A DNA stretch of 60,869 bases from Gnetum montanum (Eukaryota > Streptophyta > Gnetopsida > Gnetales > Gnetaceae), in contig MNCI01022555.1 of the NCBI GenBank assembly GCA_015680685.1, positions 105,977 through 166,845 of the forward strand, written 5' to 3'. The translations under genes were made by a program, and so were the position numbers. How positions within the stretch are numbered: position 1 is the stretch's first letter; every line of letters starts with the position of its first letter. Below the pieces are notes generated by a model that saw nothing but the letters and a program-made list of their open reading frames with translations, had not been told where the DNA came from and ran no database searches. Below, in pieces: positions 1 to 11,530 of this stretch.

Positions 1-147
1 CATACAAGCAAGCCTGGGAAGACAACGAACGATTAACCCCAAGTGTTTCTTGTGGCGTTAAGGCATTTAGTCTGCGGAGTTCGACCGGATCACGCGTGTA
101 CGCTCGTATTCGTATGGTGGAGTGTAGGGGTACCTCGTCACTCATCA
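1..147 (+). repeat. 3' end of an LTR, cut by the window edge
   Basis: The segment ends in CTCATCA and contains the series gggaagacaa, gttcgaccggatca and tgtaggggtacctcgtca. The same series, in the same order and spacing, forms the last 145 bases of the P1 LTR at 46177-46321. No primer site follows it. The sequence runs straight into the tail of another LTR, so this is the right end of an element or solo LTR inserted in the 5' LTR of H. ACATG (148-152) would be the right-hand target duplication; the left one is outside the window. Confidence 0.6.
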
Positions 148-204
148 ACATGTATATGCGTGTCATTTGTATGGTTGAACATATGGAATACACACTACTC
201 ATCA
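148..204 (+). repeat. 3' tail of the 5' LTR of element H
   Basis: The segment matches the last bases of the LTR at 28008-29046: both have an ATGT-rich stretch, then TATGGTT, TATGGAATAC and a final CTCATCA. It is followed at once by a tRNA-Asp-like primer site, which fixes it as the end of a 5' LTR. The rest of that LTR lies beyond the left edge. Confidence 0.6.
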
Positions 205-205
205 T

Positions 206-223
206 TGGCACCATTACCAAGTA
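206..223 (+). other. primer binding site of element H
   Basis: TGGCACCATTACCAAGTA is a decayed form of the plant Athila-type site complementary to the 3' end of tRNA-Asp (TGGCGCCGTTGCCGGGGA). Most differences are G-to-A changes. It starts two bases after the LTR end, as expected for minus-strand priming. Confidence 0.55.
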
Positions 224-277
224 TGGGGCTTTAAGAAAAATTAATATTTTAACTCACATAAATTATGAAATAAAAAC

Positions 278-775
278 ATGTCTCCTTCACATAAGATCTA
301 TAGTCAATCAAGCAATGAGAACACTAGTATCATTAATGATAGGATCTATATTGAAGAGAATTGAAATGAACTAATACAAGTAGGAGTCTTGTATGCTCAT
401 TCCAACCCTTACTATTAAAAATTATGTTCAACTATTTCTAAAAATCCTAGAGGGCATGGAACAATTCCTAGAACAAGGAGGGCCTTAAGGCCTAAGACCT
501 CTAGTAAACATATAAGAGATGAACCAAGTAACCACAATGGGAGATATAAGAGCCATGAAAATTCTCCTAGTTCACCATCTTCCTTTTCATAGTCATCATC
601 TAGTTCTAACTAAAATGAAAGTAGGTATGGAGATAAAGCTCAAATAAGGGATCAAGATAAAGATAGAAAAAGGGATTAATGATAAGATACAATATACAAA
701 ATCGAACATAGAAGAGATTATCACAATTATAAAAATAGAAATAGAGATTATGACCATGCCATGTCTGATGATAAT
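278..775 (+). pseudogene. gag N-terminal remnant of element H
   Basis: The start is chosen at 278 because MSPS follows, as in the P1 gag (46458). Reading with frameshifts gives a polar N-terminus, then a stretch rich in Ser, Arg and Asp (about 505-770) that resembles the S/R-rich segment of the P1 gag at 46850-47290 (shared runs such as SPSSPSS and RD-rich repeats). Several stops are present. The coding remnant is cut at 775 by insertion of N1, and its C-terminal part resumes at about 24756. In an intact element Gag would form the particle that packages the element RNA. Identity rests on position after the primer site and on composition, not on a strong motif. Confidence 0.5.
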
Positions 776-1667
776 TGATGAATGGTGAGGTACCCCTACA
801 CTCAACCATATGAATACAAGTGTTTCACGCATGATCCGGTTGAACTCCGCAGACGAGCTAGTTGCGGTATCTAGATAGTTACTCATTGATCAAAATTTGC
901 TATCTTTCCACCTGGACTAGTATTTGCTTTGTCACATATGGTTTAGTCCAGAGTGAGGTGTATGATGTATTCCTAAACTAATGCTACTCCTGGAGGTGAT
1001 GGAAAATAATCTTAGCTAAGCTAGGAGGAAAAGGGAGAGGGAGAGAGCTATACTAAGAGGAGATATGGAGAGAGAGTCTAAGCTAGCCTAAGTGCGATGA
1101 GCATCCATTCCTTAATCATCCGTACACATCTTGGACTTTTTGCATGACTACTACTGGGATTACCAAGCGCAAATCCTAGGTACACCATTGGGTTACCAAG
1201 TAGTCACACTTAAATGCTCATGATTAAGTCATACTCATTCCACGTTAAGGAGTTTAGGGTGAAGAGATATTAACTATGAAAGTAATAAATAACAATAATA
1301 ATTAAATAATTAAACTAAGTGAATGCTACAATGATGAAGTAATCTTGATCTTTATTTCTACTCATGTGCATGTCCAAGTACGTCACGCTCGAATAAATGA
1401 TGTCATACAATTACAATCACCACATTGCAGGCATGCATTGGGAGAGAGGGTTTAGAGGGAAAAAATGACAAAAAGACTCTACTCTAACAATAAACTAACT
1501 CACTAAAAACTGACCCCCAAAGAATCCTCCTCTCGTGCGCCTACATATGTATTTATAGTCTCATGCAGGAGTCGCGATATCATGTATCCGATATTGTTGT
1601 TGGATGTGATATTGCATACCCGATATCATGGGTCTGATAGCACAACTAGATGAATCATGATTCATCA
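776..1667 (-). repeat. 3' LTR of N1
   Basis: The LTR is bounded in element orientation by TGATGAA and ATTCATCA. A TATAAATA box lies on the minus strand at 1550-1557, and its U3 has GATATC-containing short repeats at 1572-1645. It is 892 bp and aligns with the 5' copy at 8944-9776. Confidence 0.8.
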
Positions 1668-1684
1668 TACCCCCATGACTGAAT
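1668..1684 (-). other. polypurine tract of N1
   Basis: On the minus strand the sequence is ATTCAGTCATGGGGGTA, directly before the 3' LTR. The same block precedes the 3' LTRs of N2, N3, N4 and P1. It is the expected primer for plus-strand DNA synthesis. Confidence 0.75.
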
Positions 1685-1860
1685 GAAAACTCATCCTCGA
1701 GTCAAAATAAGAACAAGCCCCATTGATTACACAGTGGATATGTATAGGATTATTGACTGACAGGGAATTTATTCATGCCATAGTGGAGAATTAAATAGAA
1801 CAAAATTAGGACACAACACAAAAAATGCAAAAATCACAAAATTACAAAATTGGGTGGAAC

Positions 1861-4804
1861 TCATGTGATTCCTAGTGACGATGGCTCCTCCATGGGTTGC
1901 TTCCCCTTGTCTCGTGCTCCAGGTTTTGGGATTTGATGGCATTGAAGTAGTGCCTAGAGCTTTTCCTCTTTAATTCAGGGATCCTGTGTCATCCATGCTA
2001 ATGCTCCAATATTTGATGGAGTTGGCACCTCCCATGGGCATGGTAGTTGCAGAAACATTTTGTTTGCTCTGATGTACTAGGCCACAAATAACCTTCGTTC
2101 CTCCTCATAGGCTCTGGCTTTGTCCTTGTACTTCTGAAAATCTTTAAGCCATCAAGCCAAGTCTGTTGTAACATCTTTTTGTCCTTTGTAGCTTGCTTTA
2201 ACCACCTCCAATTCAAAATTTGCAACTTCTAGCTTCTGCAATGTTTTCTTGTGTTCTGCAAATTCTTCTTCATACTTAGCATAGGTGGTGGCTACCCACT
2301 TCTCGAGCTCTGTCCTCAGGCACCTTGCTATCAACATGGCTAGATTGGCATATCGCAGATTTGCCAACTCCATGTACTCTATGAGATCCTGAACCTGTAG
2401 GTCCCAGCTCTTAAGTTCTTCCTGGTGGAAAAATGTATGTGTCTAATATGGCCCACCCATCAGTGTGTTGAGCACTGAAAGCATTGATGTGGGCCTTGGC
2501 CATATGGATCTCCTTCTCAATGATTTGTTTATACATTCCTACCTGGTCTTGAAAGTGCTCTTTTAACTTTTTATCCTGCTTGGCCTTGTTCTTCCATGCG
2601 TTTATTTTGATGGCCATCTTCTGACATATGGTGCATACCTCCTCCATTGAGAGGGTTCAATTTTTCCTAGCTAAAAGGTTTATGTCCTGGTTGACCTTGA
2701 TCAACTATTCTCATAGCCATTGAAAATGTTCTTCAAGAATGTTCTTTTATTTTTTCATAGAGGTCAACTGAAGATTTTCGGCAACAAGCTATTTATTTTC
2801 TTCTTGTAAGGCCTTGAATGCCTTGGTGTGTGCATAAGTTTACTCTTGTGCCATGGAGGCATACCAATCAACCTTCTCTTTTTCCTTTGCAACCCTTTTA
2901 TTTTGTGCCAGCAATTTGTTGAGTTGCTTAGTCCTGAAGGTGTCCATCTGGTTTGCAAGAACGAATTGAGAGGGATCCCACTATGTGGCTTGTAGGGTTA
3001 TGAGCTTTTCTTGTAGTCTTGTCACTTCTGCTTCTACGTGCTTGGCCCTCATCTCTATCATGACCAGATTTCCCTTGGTGAAGATGAGGTCTAATTTTGC
3101 TACCATAACATCTTGTGGGATGTCAAACAAGGATGTCATCACCTGTCCTATTTGCAACAATCAATTAAGCACATCTTCATGTTCTGCAGGAGTCATTGAG
3201 GGACTAGCTAGAGTTTGAGCATCCTATGCTCCTATGAAATCTGCCGATGGCACAACAGGGATGTTAAAACATTTCTTGATGTGGTCTATGACCACCTCTA
3301 CAGCTCCCGCTACATCCTGGTGCTACATGACCACCACTATGGCCCCTTCACTAATCTCCAATTACAACTGAAAGGATGCAGCGTTCCCTGAAATCTATTG
3401 TGACCAATAACTCTCTCCTCCTTCCTATGCACAATCTATAGAGACAGTGGGTCACAGTGGGTCATCCCATGCATGATCTATAGAGACACCTCACCCTATG
3501 CATAATCTATAGAAACAGTGGGTCACAGTGGGTCGCCCTGCGCACGATCTATAGAGACACCTCACCCTGTGCACAATCTCTAGTGACACCTCACCCCATG
3601 CATGATCTATAGAGACAGTGGATCATACAGTATTTTCAATGACACATAAGAGATTTGCATCATCACGACTTCCCCAACTGACCTTCTCAGCAATGGTCAT
3701 AAGATGGCTCATCAATGGTCAGTAATCCTACGACGGTGGTACTGGTTGATCTCACTGGCTTGTGCTAGGCCCTATTTCTTGTTGTTGACTAGGTCTCATG
3801 CTTAGAAGTTAACTGGGCCCTGCAAGTTGAGTTGCAATGGGTCCCACCATCTGTTCTTGCTCTTGTTCTGGCCCCAACATCTCACCAGCAATTTTCCTTG
3901 CAGCTACTGGCTTTAGCAGTTTAGCGTATGAAGCATTTTAGGCTTTTTTAAGGACATCATTGGTGTATCCCCAAATACCAGCACACTTACACACCTTCCT
4001 AATGAGACAAGGAAAGGGTAACACGAACTTCCCTATCTTGTGTTCTTCAAACCACCTTAAGATCTCCATGAAATATAGATGAAGTAGGTTAGCATTAACC
4101 TTTCCCATCAATATCTCAATTCCTCTTGCTGCATATGTTGAAATTCTGTTTAATCCTTTTGTGGGAAAGATGTGATAAGTTCCAATTTTAAAGTATATCT
4201 TCTCTTCCAATGTCAACTCTCCATAGGCCTTATCTTCTTTAATGTAGGCCTTGTCTAACCAAACCTTTTGCGCATCAACATCAGAGCGAGTGGGCAGATG
4301 AGTAGCCTTTGGTCCTATGTTTGGAAGGTTTAACACTTCTAAAATGACTTTGATGAAAAAATCAATGGACACACCACAAATTTCAACTGTGGTGCCTTCT
4401 TTATTATGCCAAAATTAGTACATTTCTCCTAAGTAATAAACACCACTTTTGAAGAAGATAGGCCATAATGGGGACTCTTTGAGGTGGTCCCTAATGAACT
4501 TAGGAAAAAATTCTAGGAAAGGTTTGAAGTTCAATTCTATGATCACTACAGTGGATGTAGATCTTTCACGGATAGCTTGGACACATTCCAGGGGCAACGT
4601 GAGGTGTCATCCTGGTTCAAGCACTGCAGTAGCTCCTCCTTCTACCTATCTCAATTGTACAATGGCAAGGCCTTATTGATGGATGCTAAATTATTACTCC
4701 TCCTACTCTACATGTTGTTTGGTAGGCACCTATCCTTTACCTCTCTTGGGTTGCTTAAATGTGCCTTGAGAGGGACCTTCTTGTTGTCCACTCTTTGGGA
4801 CCAT
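1861..4804 (-). pseudogene. ORF2 of N1: plant-transposon-protein-like domain plus coiled coil
   Basis: The start at 4804 follows gtgattgcat, the counterpart of gtgattgcag|ATG in N4, and opens MVPKSGQQEGPSQG. The stop at 1861 follows MEEPSSLGIT. The first third (about 4597-3938, one frame) contains FxRDHLKESP, then ELTLEEKIYFKIGTYHIFPTKG, then NANLLHLYFMEILRWFEE and LPFPCLIRKVCKCAGIWG. This pattern resembles the domain annotated in plants as a putative plant transposon protein, found next to many retroelements. The rest (about 3240-1990) is Glu/Lys/Ala-rich and should form a coiled coil. Full length would be near 980 codons. Stops and frameshifts make it non-functional. Its role is unknown; as an extra ORF downstream of gag it could be a capsid-associated or trans-acting protein, which is inference. 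Confidence 0.65.
3424..3625. repeat. minisatellite inside ORF2 of N1
   Basis: The core gatctatagagaca recurs six times with a basic step of 29 bp, and longer units carry an extra gtcacagtgg. N4 has only one copy of the corresponding peptide (around 42280-42300), so the array expanded in this copy. A 29 bp step shifts the frame, which helps explain why ORF2 breaks here. Confidence 0.7.
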
Positions 4805-5639
4805 ATGCAATCACATGGGGCCAATCATTAGTAAGGTTGCTTACCAAAGTTAAGTTGTATCTTACTTCTTACCTTAATGAGTTCATTTTGATTTCGTGTG
4901 CTTTTAAAGTTATGAATTTTTGTTGAAATGTCCCCAAAATATTTTAATATTTGGTCCACTTTGCTTAGGTGGCTTCAAACTTTAGTTTCCTAGTATAGAT
5001 AAGGAGATGAAATTGTTTTTTGGCACATGTTTATTATTTTTTATAACTAATTACCCTTGATAGTTTCCTTCAGGTGATGAAGAATTTCAAAAAATTTATA
5101 TGCAATTTAGCATGTACCCCTCCCCCATGACTAAGCTAAACACTCCAAGTTCAAGCAGGTTTAGACATAATGAAAATCAGAGCACCAGTAAGCAAGTTAT
5201 GGTTATCTAAACGAGAGATGCGCAATCGCAAGTTGTAGAAGAAAATTTGAAAAACTTCCCCCATGTGAATAGTTACAAATTATGTTGACAGGCACAGGGG
5301 AGTCTATGTATATATATATTTTAAGGATGTGATATCATGTACTCGCTAGCAGGGACCCAATATCTCGTCCTATCGAAAATAGGGCACTTGAAAAATTTAC
5401 CAAATTTTAAATTTTAAAAATTTCTTGAAACTCCAAGGTATAAGCTGAGGACATTTAGATCAATGTAAAGGGATCCAGGGTAATAAAAACTAGTCCTGAA
5501 GGCACCAAGAGTATAATGGTGTAAAATCTGACAATGAAAATCATGAAGAGTAGGGGGGAAAGGACATGTGTTAGCTCATAGGAACGTTTGAACTAGAAGG
5601 ATGATAATGGAAATAAGAATGTTGGTAATGCTTAGAGAG

Positions 5640-6510
5640 TATAAGATGATGTGGTGGTGTGCAACAAGTACAAATTACAAAAGTCACCCAAGTGGGTCCT
5701 CCCCAAAGCAGGTTCCAACCTATAATGCCCTTACGTAACCACACCTTGAAATGTTTGTAGGCACTAGAAGGGTTAAATGTAATCCACACCAGTTTCACAA
5801 AACACACACATGTAGATACCATCGTAATGAGGTATGAATTCAATGCTATACAAAACACAAGTCACAAATTCATGAACAGCAAGATGAGGCAAATTGTAGA
5901 AGGGATTATAGAGATTGGGACATCAAGTAACTAACTTAGGGCACAATGAATCCTCCGTGTAAGGCATGATTAATGTGTCATTAACCTATCATTCAAAAAT
6001 CAAGACCAAGTCCATTCCTCTGATCAGTGACATCACATTGTTTCATCCCAATGATAGACAATAATAAGAGCACCATGATAACAAGGTGTATGATCACTGG
6101 GCATTTTGTTCAAGGGAGGAGTGATTCAGAATTTCTTTGCAGCACTTTGATCTTGATCTTTTCTTTTTCTTTTTTTGTGGCCACGTTAGCACACTCTTCT
6201 TGCTTTTTTTTCTTTTCTCTTTTTCTTTTTTTTCTTTTTTTTTTTTGAAATGCTTAATCCATAGAAGCCACCTACCTTCAGGCATGGGTGCATGTCTTTC
6301 CAGTGGGACACCCTAGAATAGCATTAATTTTCCCTATTTAAGTGCCTTTTGATTACTCTTACTCCCATTTTTCATTAGATCTACAAGGATCTTTAGTACA
6401 ACCAAGCTGCATGATAACTCCCACAGATGTCACCAAAGAGAATCCACAAGTCCCCTTGATGTCACACCCTAGCCATTCCCCCTTAGTCCATCCTTCTTCA
6501 CTTTGGGTAT
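5640..6510 (-). other. conserved non-coding block of N1 (motifs 1-3)
   Basis: This lies between gag and ORF2. In element order: motif 1 at about 6500-6426 (GGTGTGACATCAAGGGGA and following), motif 2 at 6318-6262 (CATGCACCCATGCCTGAAGG), a purine-rich tract at 6250-6160, and motif 3 at 5740-5689 with two potential hairpins (5710-5721 and 5693-5705). The same order occurs in N2, N3 and N4, and motifs are recognisable in P1 and H. A reading with few stops also crosses motif 3 here (5858-5571), so a short peptide is an alternative. Confidence 0.65.
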
Positions 6511-6822
6511 AATGAGCACAAAATTACTTAAAGTTTCAATGATATCAAGAATATCATTGTACCCAGAGTAGAACCTCTTATTAATAGAATGGGTGGGTGG
6601 ATGTGGTGGGCTTACCATCCAAGTAATTAGTCACCTAACACTTAATAGTAGAGAAAAACACCTCAACCAATGAGCCACATGAGTGTTTTATTCATAGATG
6701 AGATTACTCATAAAAAGATAAAAAGATGAAACAATAAATGAAAAGATAAAACAACAAATTGAAAGATGAAAAACTAGAAAACAAAAAATTGTAAAAGGAA
6801 AATTATTTATTAATCCTGCTTG

Positions 6823-8820
6823 TTAGAATAGAGGGTATCCTCCATAACTAAATAGTTGAGCATGGCTAGGATTAATAAATGAAGAATTGGGATCCTTGCA
6901 TGTTGAAAATGTTGGGACTCGGTCATACTTACCCCGTTGGAGTTCACACACTTGATTATAGTAAGCATAGTGGGGCAATTTATAAGATGTAGTTAATTGA
7001 TGAGTAGTTGACCCACTATGGTACGCTTGACCATAAGATGGTATGCAAGGATTGATCTATCTCCCTCGGTGGTTATATTCATTGGGCCCCCTGGTTATTG
7101 GAGTAGTGGTTGGTGGCCCAGAGAAAGTAACACGAGGCATTGGGTTCAAGGAGGAAGTTGCACCATAGTGTTGGACTTGTGCTAAGTTGGCAGATGCAGT
7201 GGTTTCTAAACTATGGTGTCCATTTCTATGGTCATGTCTAAAGAAGGGACACCTATGATGCTGTGGAGGATTCCTAGTGCTACTAATATTAGAATCACAA
7301 GTAATGTTTGTGGGTTGATTCCATGATGCAAATCCCTTGGGAATAACTAGTGGCAATGTGGAAGGAGGTAAAGGATGAGAATGTTGAAATTGAGAAGAAG
7401 TGTAAGGTACCCAAGGTGGTGGTCCTGTTGGAAAGGATATGGGTTGATGGTATTGAGGAGAATGCTAATTATATGGTAAGATAGAGTATGTTGACCTAGT
7501 TTGGGAAATAGGATGTTGAACTTGATAGGCACTTGGGCTCAGATAATATGAAAGGTGAAACCAGTTTAAGGGTGGCCTCTCCCACAACTGAGATTGTTTC
7601 CACTATGATCGAACACAATATCTCTGTACGAACTCTGGATGTAACACTCTTTCTCAATGCTCATGCAAATGTGACAAGATTGGGCATTGGCCCTTGGGGT
7701 GATCGTACAGGCAAACGTTACATTTATACATATGATTAGCAGTTAAGTTCTTATTCTCTTCTACCCTTCTTTCTGATTGTCTAACAGTATTTTTTCCTGC
7801 TTCTTGGTTTTTCATAACTCTATCTCTAATAATGTTTGCATATTCTTCACATTTTTTATGCATCCATTCCATCATCTTATTGATCTTTTCCTCAATGTCG
7901 TTTAATGATTGTAATGTTGGCAAAGATGATTCCACCTCCTTAAGGTGAGTTGATTTCTCCTCTTTATTATCATGGGCCCTTGTTGATTTAAGGTTTTGGG
8001 CCTATTGAGATTTTTCAACGTTCTCCCATCTAGCCATTTCTCCTTCTTCTTTTCTGACCCACTTCATAAGCTCTTGGACTTGATGGGCTTGTAACTCATA
8101 TAGTTGACCTCAGGCATACATCCCTAGGGTCTTCCTTTTTTCATTATGGAGCCCATCTAGAATGTGGTATATTAGACTCTCCTCAGAGAACTATTGGCCT
8201 GGGTATTTCTTTAACAATGCATAATATCTGTCTAAGGCCATGTCCAAGGGTTCATGTTGTGCTTGTTTCCACTCTTGGATTTTTTTCCTCAAGGTTGACA
8301 CTCTCACATAAGTTTGATATCTTTCATTGAATAGTTCTACCATTATTGCCCAACATTATATTCAATTTTGTTTTAATGACCTATACCATACTTTTGCTTG
8401 GCCAACGAGTGTCGTAGGAAAGAGCTTAAGTTTTTTCCATCCATTATCAATGTTTTTCTACACACAAGCACCATGGAAGGCTTGTAGATGATGTTGTGGA
8501 TCTAAATAATAGCCTCCTAAAAACTTGGAAAAGTTGTGTAAATCAAGCCTGGGTAGATGACTTTCCTTGCGATGCCTGCGGGATATTCAAACAGCCTCTT
8601 GTATTTGTGTTAGGCTTGATGTGGCTAGTGGGGGTTCATCATCACTAGGTATGTTATGCATTCATGAGTTGGAATGATGTTGGCTTCGTTTATGTTTATA
8701 AGAGACCCCTACATCAGATTGGGTACTCCAAGCTTCATCTTCATCATCATATAATTCGTTGGTTCTCCAATGAATTGCTCTACTGGTTGTTACATTATCA
8801 TAATCTTGTGAGAGAGACAT
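6823..8820 (-). pseudogene. gag of N1
   Basis: The start at 8820 opens MSLSQDYDN, about 105 bases after the primer site, and matches the gag starts of N3 and N4. Domains in order: a variable N-terminus; DDEPPLATSSLTQIQEAV; a retrotransposon gag core with LGGYYLDPQHHLQAF, KLKLFPTTL and VWYRSLK; a Glu-rich linker; a zinc knuckle CNVCLYDHPKGQC near 7730-7665 (C-x2-C-x3-H-x4-C, intact); a Pro/His/Thr-rich tail; and a final SYGGYPLF with stop at 6823. The span is about 666 codons, close to N3 and N4. Stops and frameshifts are present. Gag would assemble the virus-like particle and bind RNA; that is known for the family. Confidence 0.8.
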
Positions 8821-8924
8821 TGTGTGTTAATTAATTAAAATTAATTTCTTTTCTAAAATATGTATCATGAATTCTTTATTACAATGATCTTGTATGATGT
8901 AACTAATCTAGATAACTAGCACCG

Positions 8925-8942
8925 TCCCCGACAACGGTGCCA
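8925..8942 (-). other. primer binding site of N1
   Basis: On the minus strand the site reads TGGCACCGTTGTCGGGGA, matching the tRNA-Asp-complementary Athila site at 16 of 18 positions. It lies one base inside the 5' LTR. Confidence 0.85.
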
Positions 8943-8943
8943 A

Positions 8944-9776
8944 TGATGAGTGGTGAGGTACCCCCTACACTCAACCATACAAATACGAGCATTTCATGCA
9001 TGATTCAGTTGAACTCTGCAAACAGGCTAGTTATGGTATCTAAATAGTTACTCGTTGATCGCTGTTCAATGTCTTCCCACCTAGACTAGTATTTGCTTTG
9101 TCACATATGGTTTAGTCCAGAGTGAGGTGTATGATATGTTCCTAAACTAATGCTACTCCTGGACGTGATGGAAAATAATCTTAGCTAAGCTAGGAGGAAA
9201 AGGGAGAGAGAGAGAGCTATACTAAGAGGAGATAGGGAGAAAGAGTCTAAGCTAGCCTAAGTGCAATGAGCATCCATTCCTTAATCATCCATACACATCT
9301 TGGACCTCGTGCATGACTACTACTGAGATACCAAGTGTAGATCCTAGGTACACCACTAGGTTACCAAGTAGTCACACTTAAATTCTCATGATTAAGTCGT
9401 ACTCATTTTGTATTAAGGAGTTTAGGGTGAAGAAATATTAACTATGAAAGCAATAAATAAAAATAATAATTAAATAATTAAACTAAGTGAATGCTACAAT
9501 GATGAAGTAATCTCGATCTTTATTTTTGATCATGTGCGTGTCCAAGTACATCACACTCGAATAAATGATGTCGTACAATTAAAATCACCACATTGCAAGC
9601 ATGCCTTGGGAGAGAGAGTTGAGAGGAAAAAAATGACAAAAAGACTCTACTCTAACACTAAACTGACTCACTAAAAATTGACCCCCAAAAGACTCCTCCT
9701 CTTATGTGCCTACATGTGTATTTATAGGCTCATGTAGGAGTCACAATATCGTGTATCCAATATCGTTGTTGGGTGT
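8944..9776 (-). repeat. 5' LTR of N1, truncated in U3
   Basis: The LTR aligns with 776-1607 of the 3' LTR and stops abruptly after tgttgggtgt at 9776. The last 60 bp of the U3 side are absent, replaced by the first bases of J. A minus-strand TATAAATA lies at 9719-9726. Confidence 0.8.
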
Positions 9777-10310
9777 TGTACTGACCTAAATCATCGATGT
9801 AAGGCTGGAAGGGAAATAAACACCGAGAGATCATTGGGCAACTACAGCTGACCCTGCCTTCGCTCGAGGGCAAGCTGGAAAAGTAAACAAAGGCATAGTG
9901 CCTTGGATGGTCTACACGCAAATCAACCAAGGACTTCCCCGAGCATAAGCTACGGCTAGCGCTGGGGTTATTGTAAACAAGATGTAAATGGAATGCGAAC
10001 AGCGATATGAAATGTAAATAGAGTACACTGAATTATAAATAAAGCATAAATAGAGTTATATTATAAACAAAGCATAAACCAAAGTAAATAATGTAAATAG
10101 GAGGAAATAATGAAATTGTATTATATTGTTCAAATAGGAATATGCACCGGTCAAAGCGTAGTTGCACACATGTGGATGGAAAGTCAAACGTCTAGCCCTA
10201 GGATGATATGATGCAATGATGTAATGATGTGATGATGGAGGTGAGAAATGCTTAGATGCCATGAGTTAAGTGTGCCGAGTGCCCAAGGATTGCAAGTTCT
10301 ATCCTTTTTC

Positions 10311-10400
10311 AGAATTTCCAATCTCTCCAATTTTTCAGAATTGCCAATCTCTCTAATTTTTCAGAATTGCCAATTTTTTAGAATTGCCAATCTCTCCAAT
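10311..10400. repeat. 26-bp tandem repeat in J
   Basis: AGAATTGCCAATCTCTC recurs at 10311, 10337 and 10363 (step 26), then at 10380 with a shorter step of 17. It lies just downstream of the J TATA box, so in the presumed transcript leader. Confidence 0.75.
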
Positions 10401-10556
10401 TTTTTCCTCCCTCCATCTTCTTCTTTTTTTCCTCCTAGTTTATGTGAATTGATAGGGTATTTATAGGGTTGGGCTAGGGTTTGGCTAGGGTTTTCAAGAA
10501 TGGAATCAACGATTGGGAAGTGAGAGGAAAACAGATCTAGTGACATGTGTCCCATG

Positions 10557-10695
10557 GATAGTTGTCATGAGTTGGATGTGTGCTAGATATTTGCCTTCTT
10601 TGACCAGGTTCAATGTATCTGTGTTGGATAGTTGTGCATGAGTTGGATGTGTGTTGGCAATTGCATTCTTTGACCAAGTTCAATGTATTTTACAA
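10557..10695. repeat. 70-bp tandem duplication in J
   Basis: Two copies start at 10557 and 10627 (gatagttgt, then atgagttggatgtgtg, then ctttgaccaagttcaatgta). They lie in the presumed U3 of J, upstream of the TATA box on the minus strand. Confidence 0.75.
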
Positions 10696-11019
10696 TTTGT
10701 GGGTCATTCAAGCCCATGAAAATACAAACAAATTAGAAAGACAAGCCCTCAAGCAATAAAATTTTTTAAAAAAAATTTAGGAGGATTAGCTCCAGCTCTG
10801 GCCCACTTGAAAAATTATATTTTTTTCTATTTTTTTTGACCATGAGGGCTTGACATGCCCACAAATGGGGATTTACAATAAAATGTACAAAAAGAGAAAT
10901 TTAACTACCCAGCGTGACCTGCAATGTGACCTATAATGTGACCTTTAAAACTTGCAATTTTGAGCTAAAATTTGGAATTTCTGAAGGCTGAGACCCATAT
11001 TTAGCAATAGTGGACCCTG

Positions 11020-11530
11020 AGGATGACTTACACCCTTGAAATCAAGTCATTTTGGCTCAGTTTTGGGGCTCTAAAAATTGGTGACGCTGATCCTTACGTT
11101 GTGCAGCGTCTGAAAAAGTAACCCCAGCATACTGAGCCAAAATGGCATATTTGAGGCCCAAATCTTGATTTTCTAGAAGTTGGGAGCTATTGGGGACCTT
11201 GGTGAAGGTCATGGGGGGTCCTTGTGCTCAATTTCGGCTTGTTTTGACTTAATTTTGGGGCTCCAAAAGTTGGTGACGCTAATCCTTACGCTGTGCAACG
11301 TCTGAAAAAGTAACCAAAGTGTACTTAGCCAAAACCAAACATTTTGAACCTAAAAATTTTGATTATGGATGTTAGAAGTTGGTGCATTCACTGGTGGGCC
11401 CCGGGGGGACCTTGCCTATTGAATCATGGACCATCGGGGGCTATTTCGGAGGCCTCCAAGTTTGGTCACGCTGTACTCATGTTGGGCAGCAGCATGACTT
11501 AGCTTGATTCTTGTCTAAAAGTGCTAGGCC
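11020..11530. repeat. 192-bp tandem repeat, three copies, in J
   Basis: The landmark tggtgacgct occurs at 11079 and 11271, and as tggtcacgct at 11463, exactly 192 bp apart each time. The first two copies share ccttacg, gtgcagcgtctgaaaaagtaacc and neighbouring text; the third is more diverged. Confidence 0.7.

Larger units (their letters stand above)
776..9776 (-). mobile_element. N1: non-autonomous gypsy-type LTR element, nearly complete
   Basis: In element order the parts are: 5' LTR (9776-8944, lacking about 60 bp of its U3 end), primer site, gag, non-coding block, ORF2, polypurine tract, 3' LTR (1667-776). No reverse transcriptase, RNase H, protease or integrase is present between gag and the 3' LTR, although the internal region is 7.3 kb long. 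The left flank is ATAAT (771-775). The matching right duplication is lost because the right end is replaced by J. It is inserted in the gag of H in opposite orientation. Confidence 0.8.

Noticed and set aside
6027-6285. Short ORFs over the T-rich/A-rich tract in N1
   Set aside because: They consist mostly of homopolymer-derived Phe or Lys runs and lie in the non-coding block; corresponding frames are not kept in the other copies.
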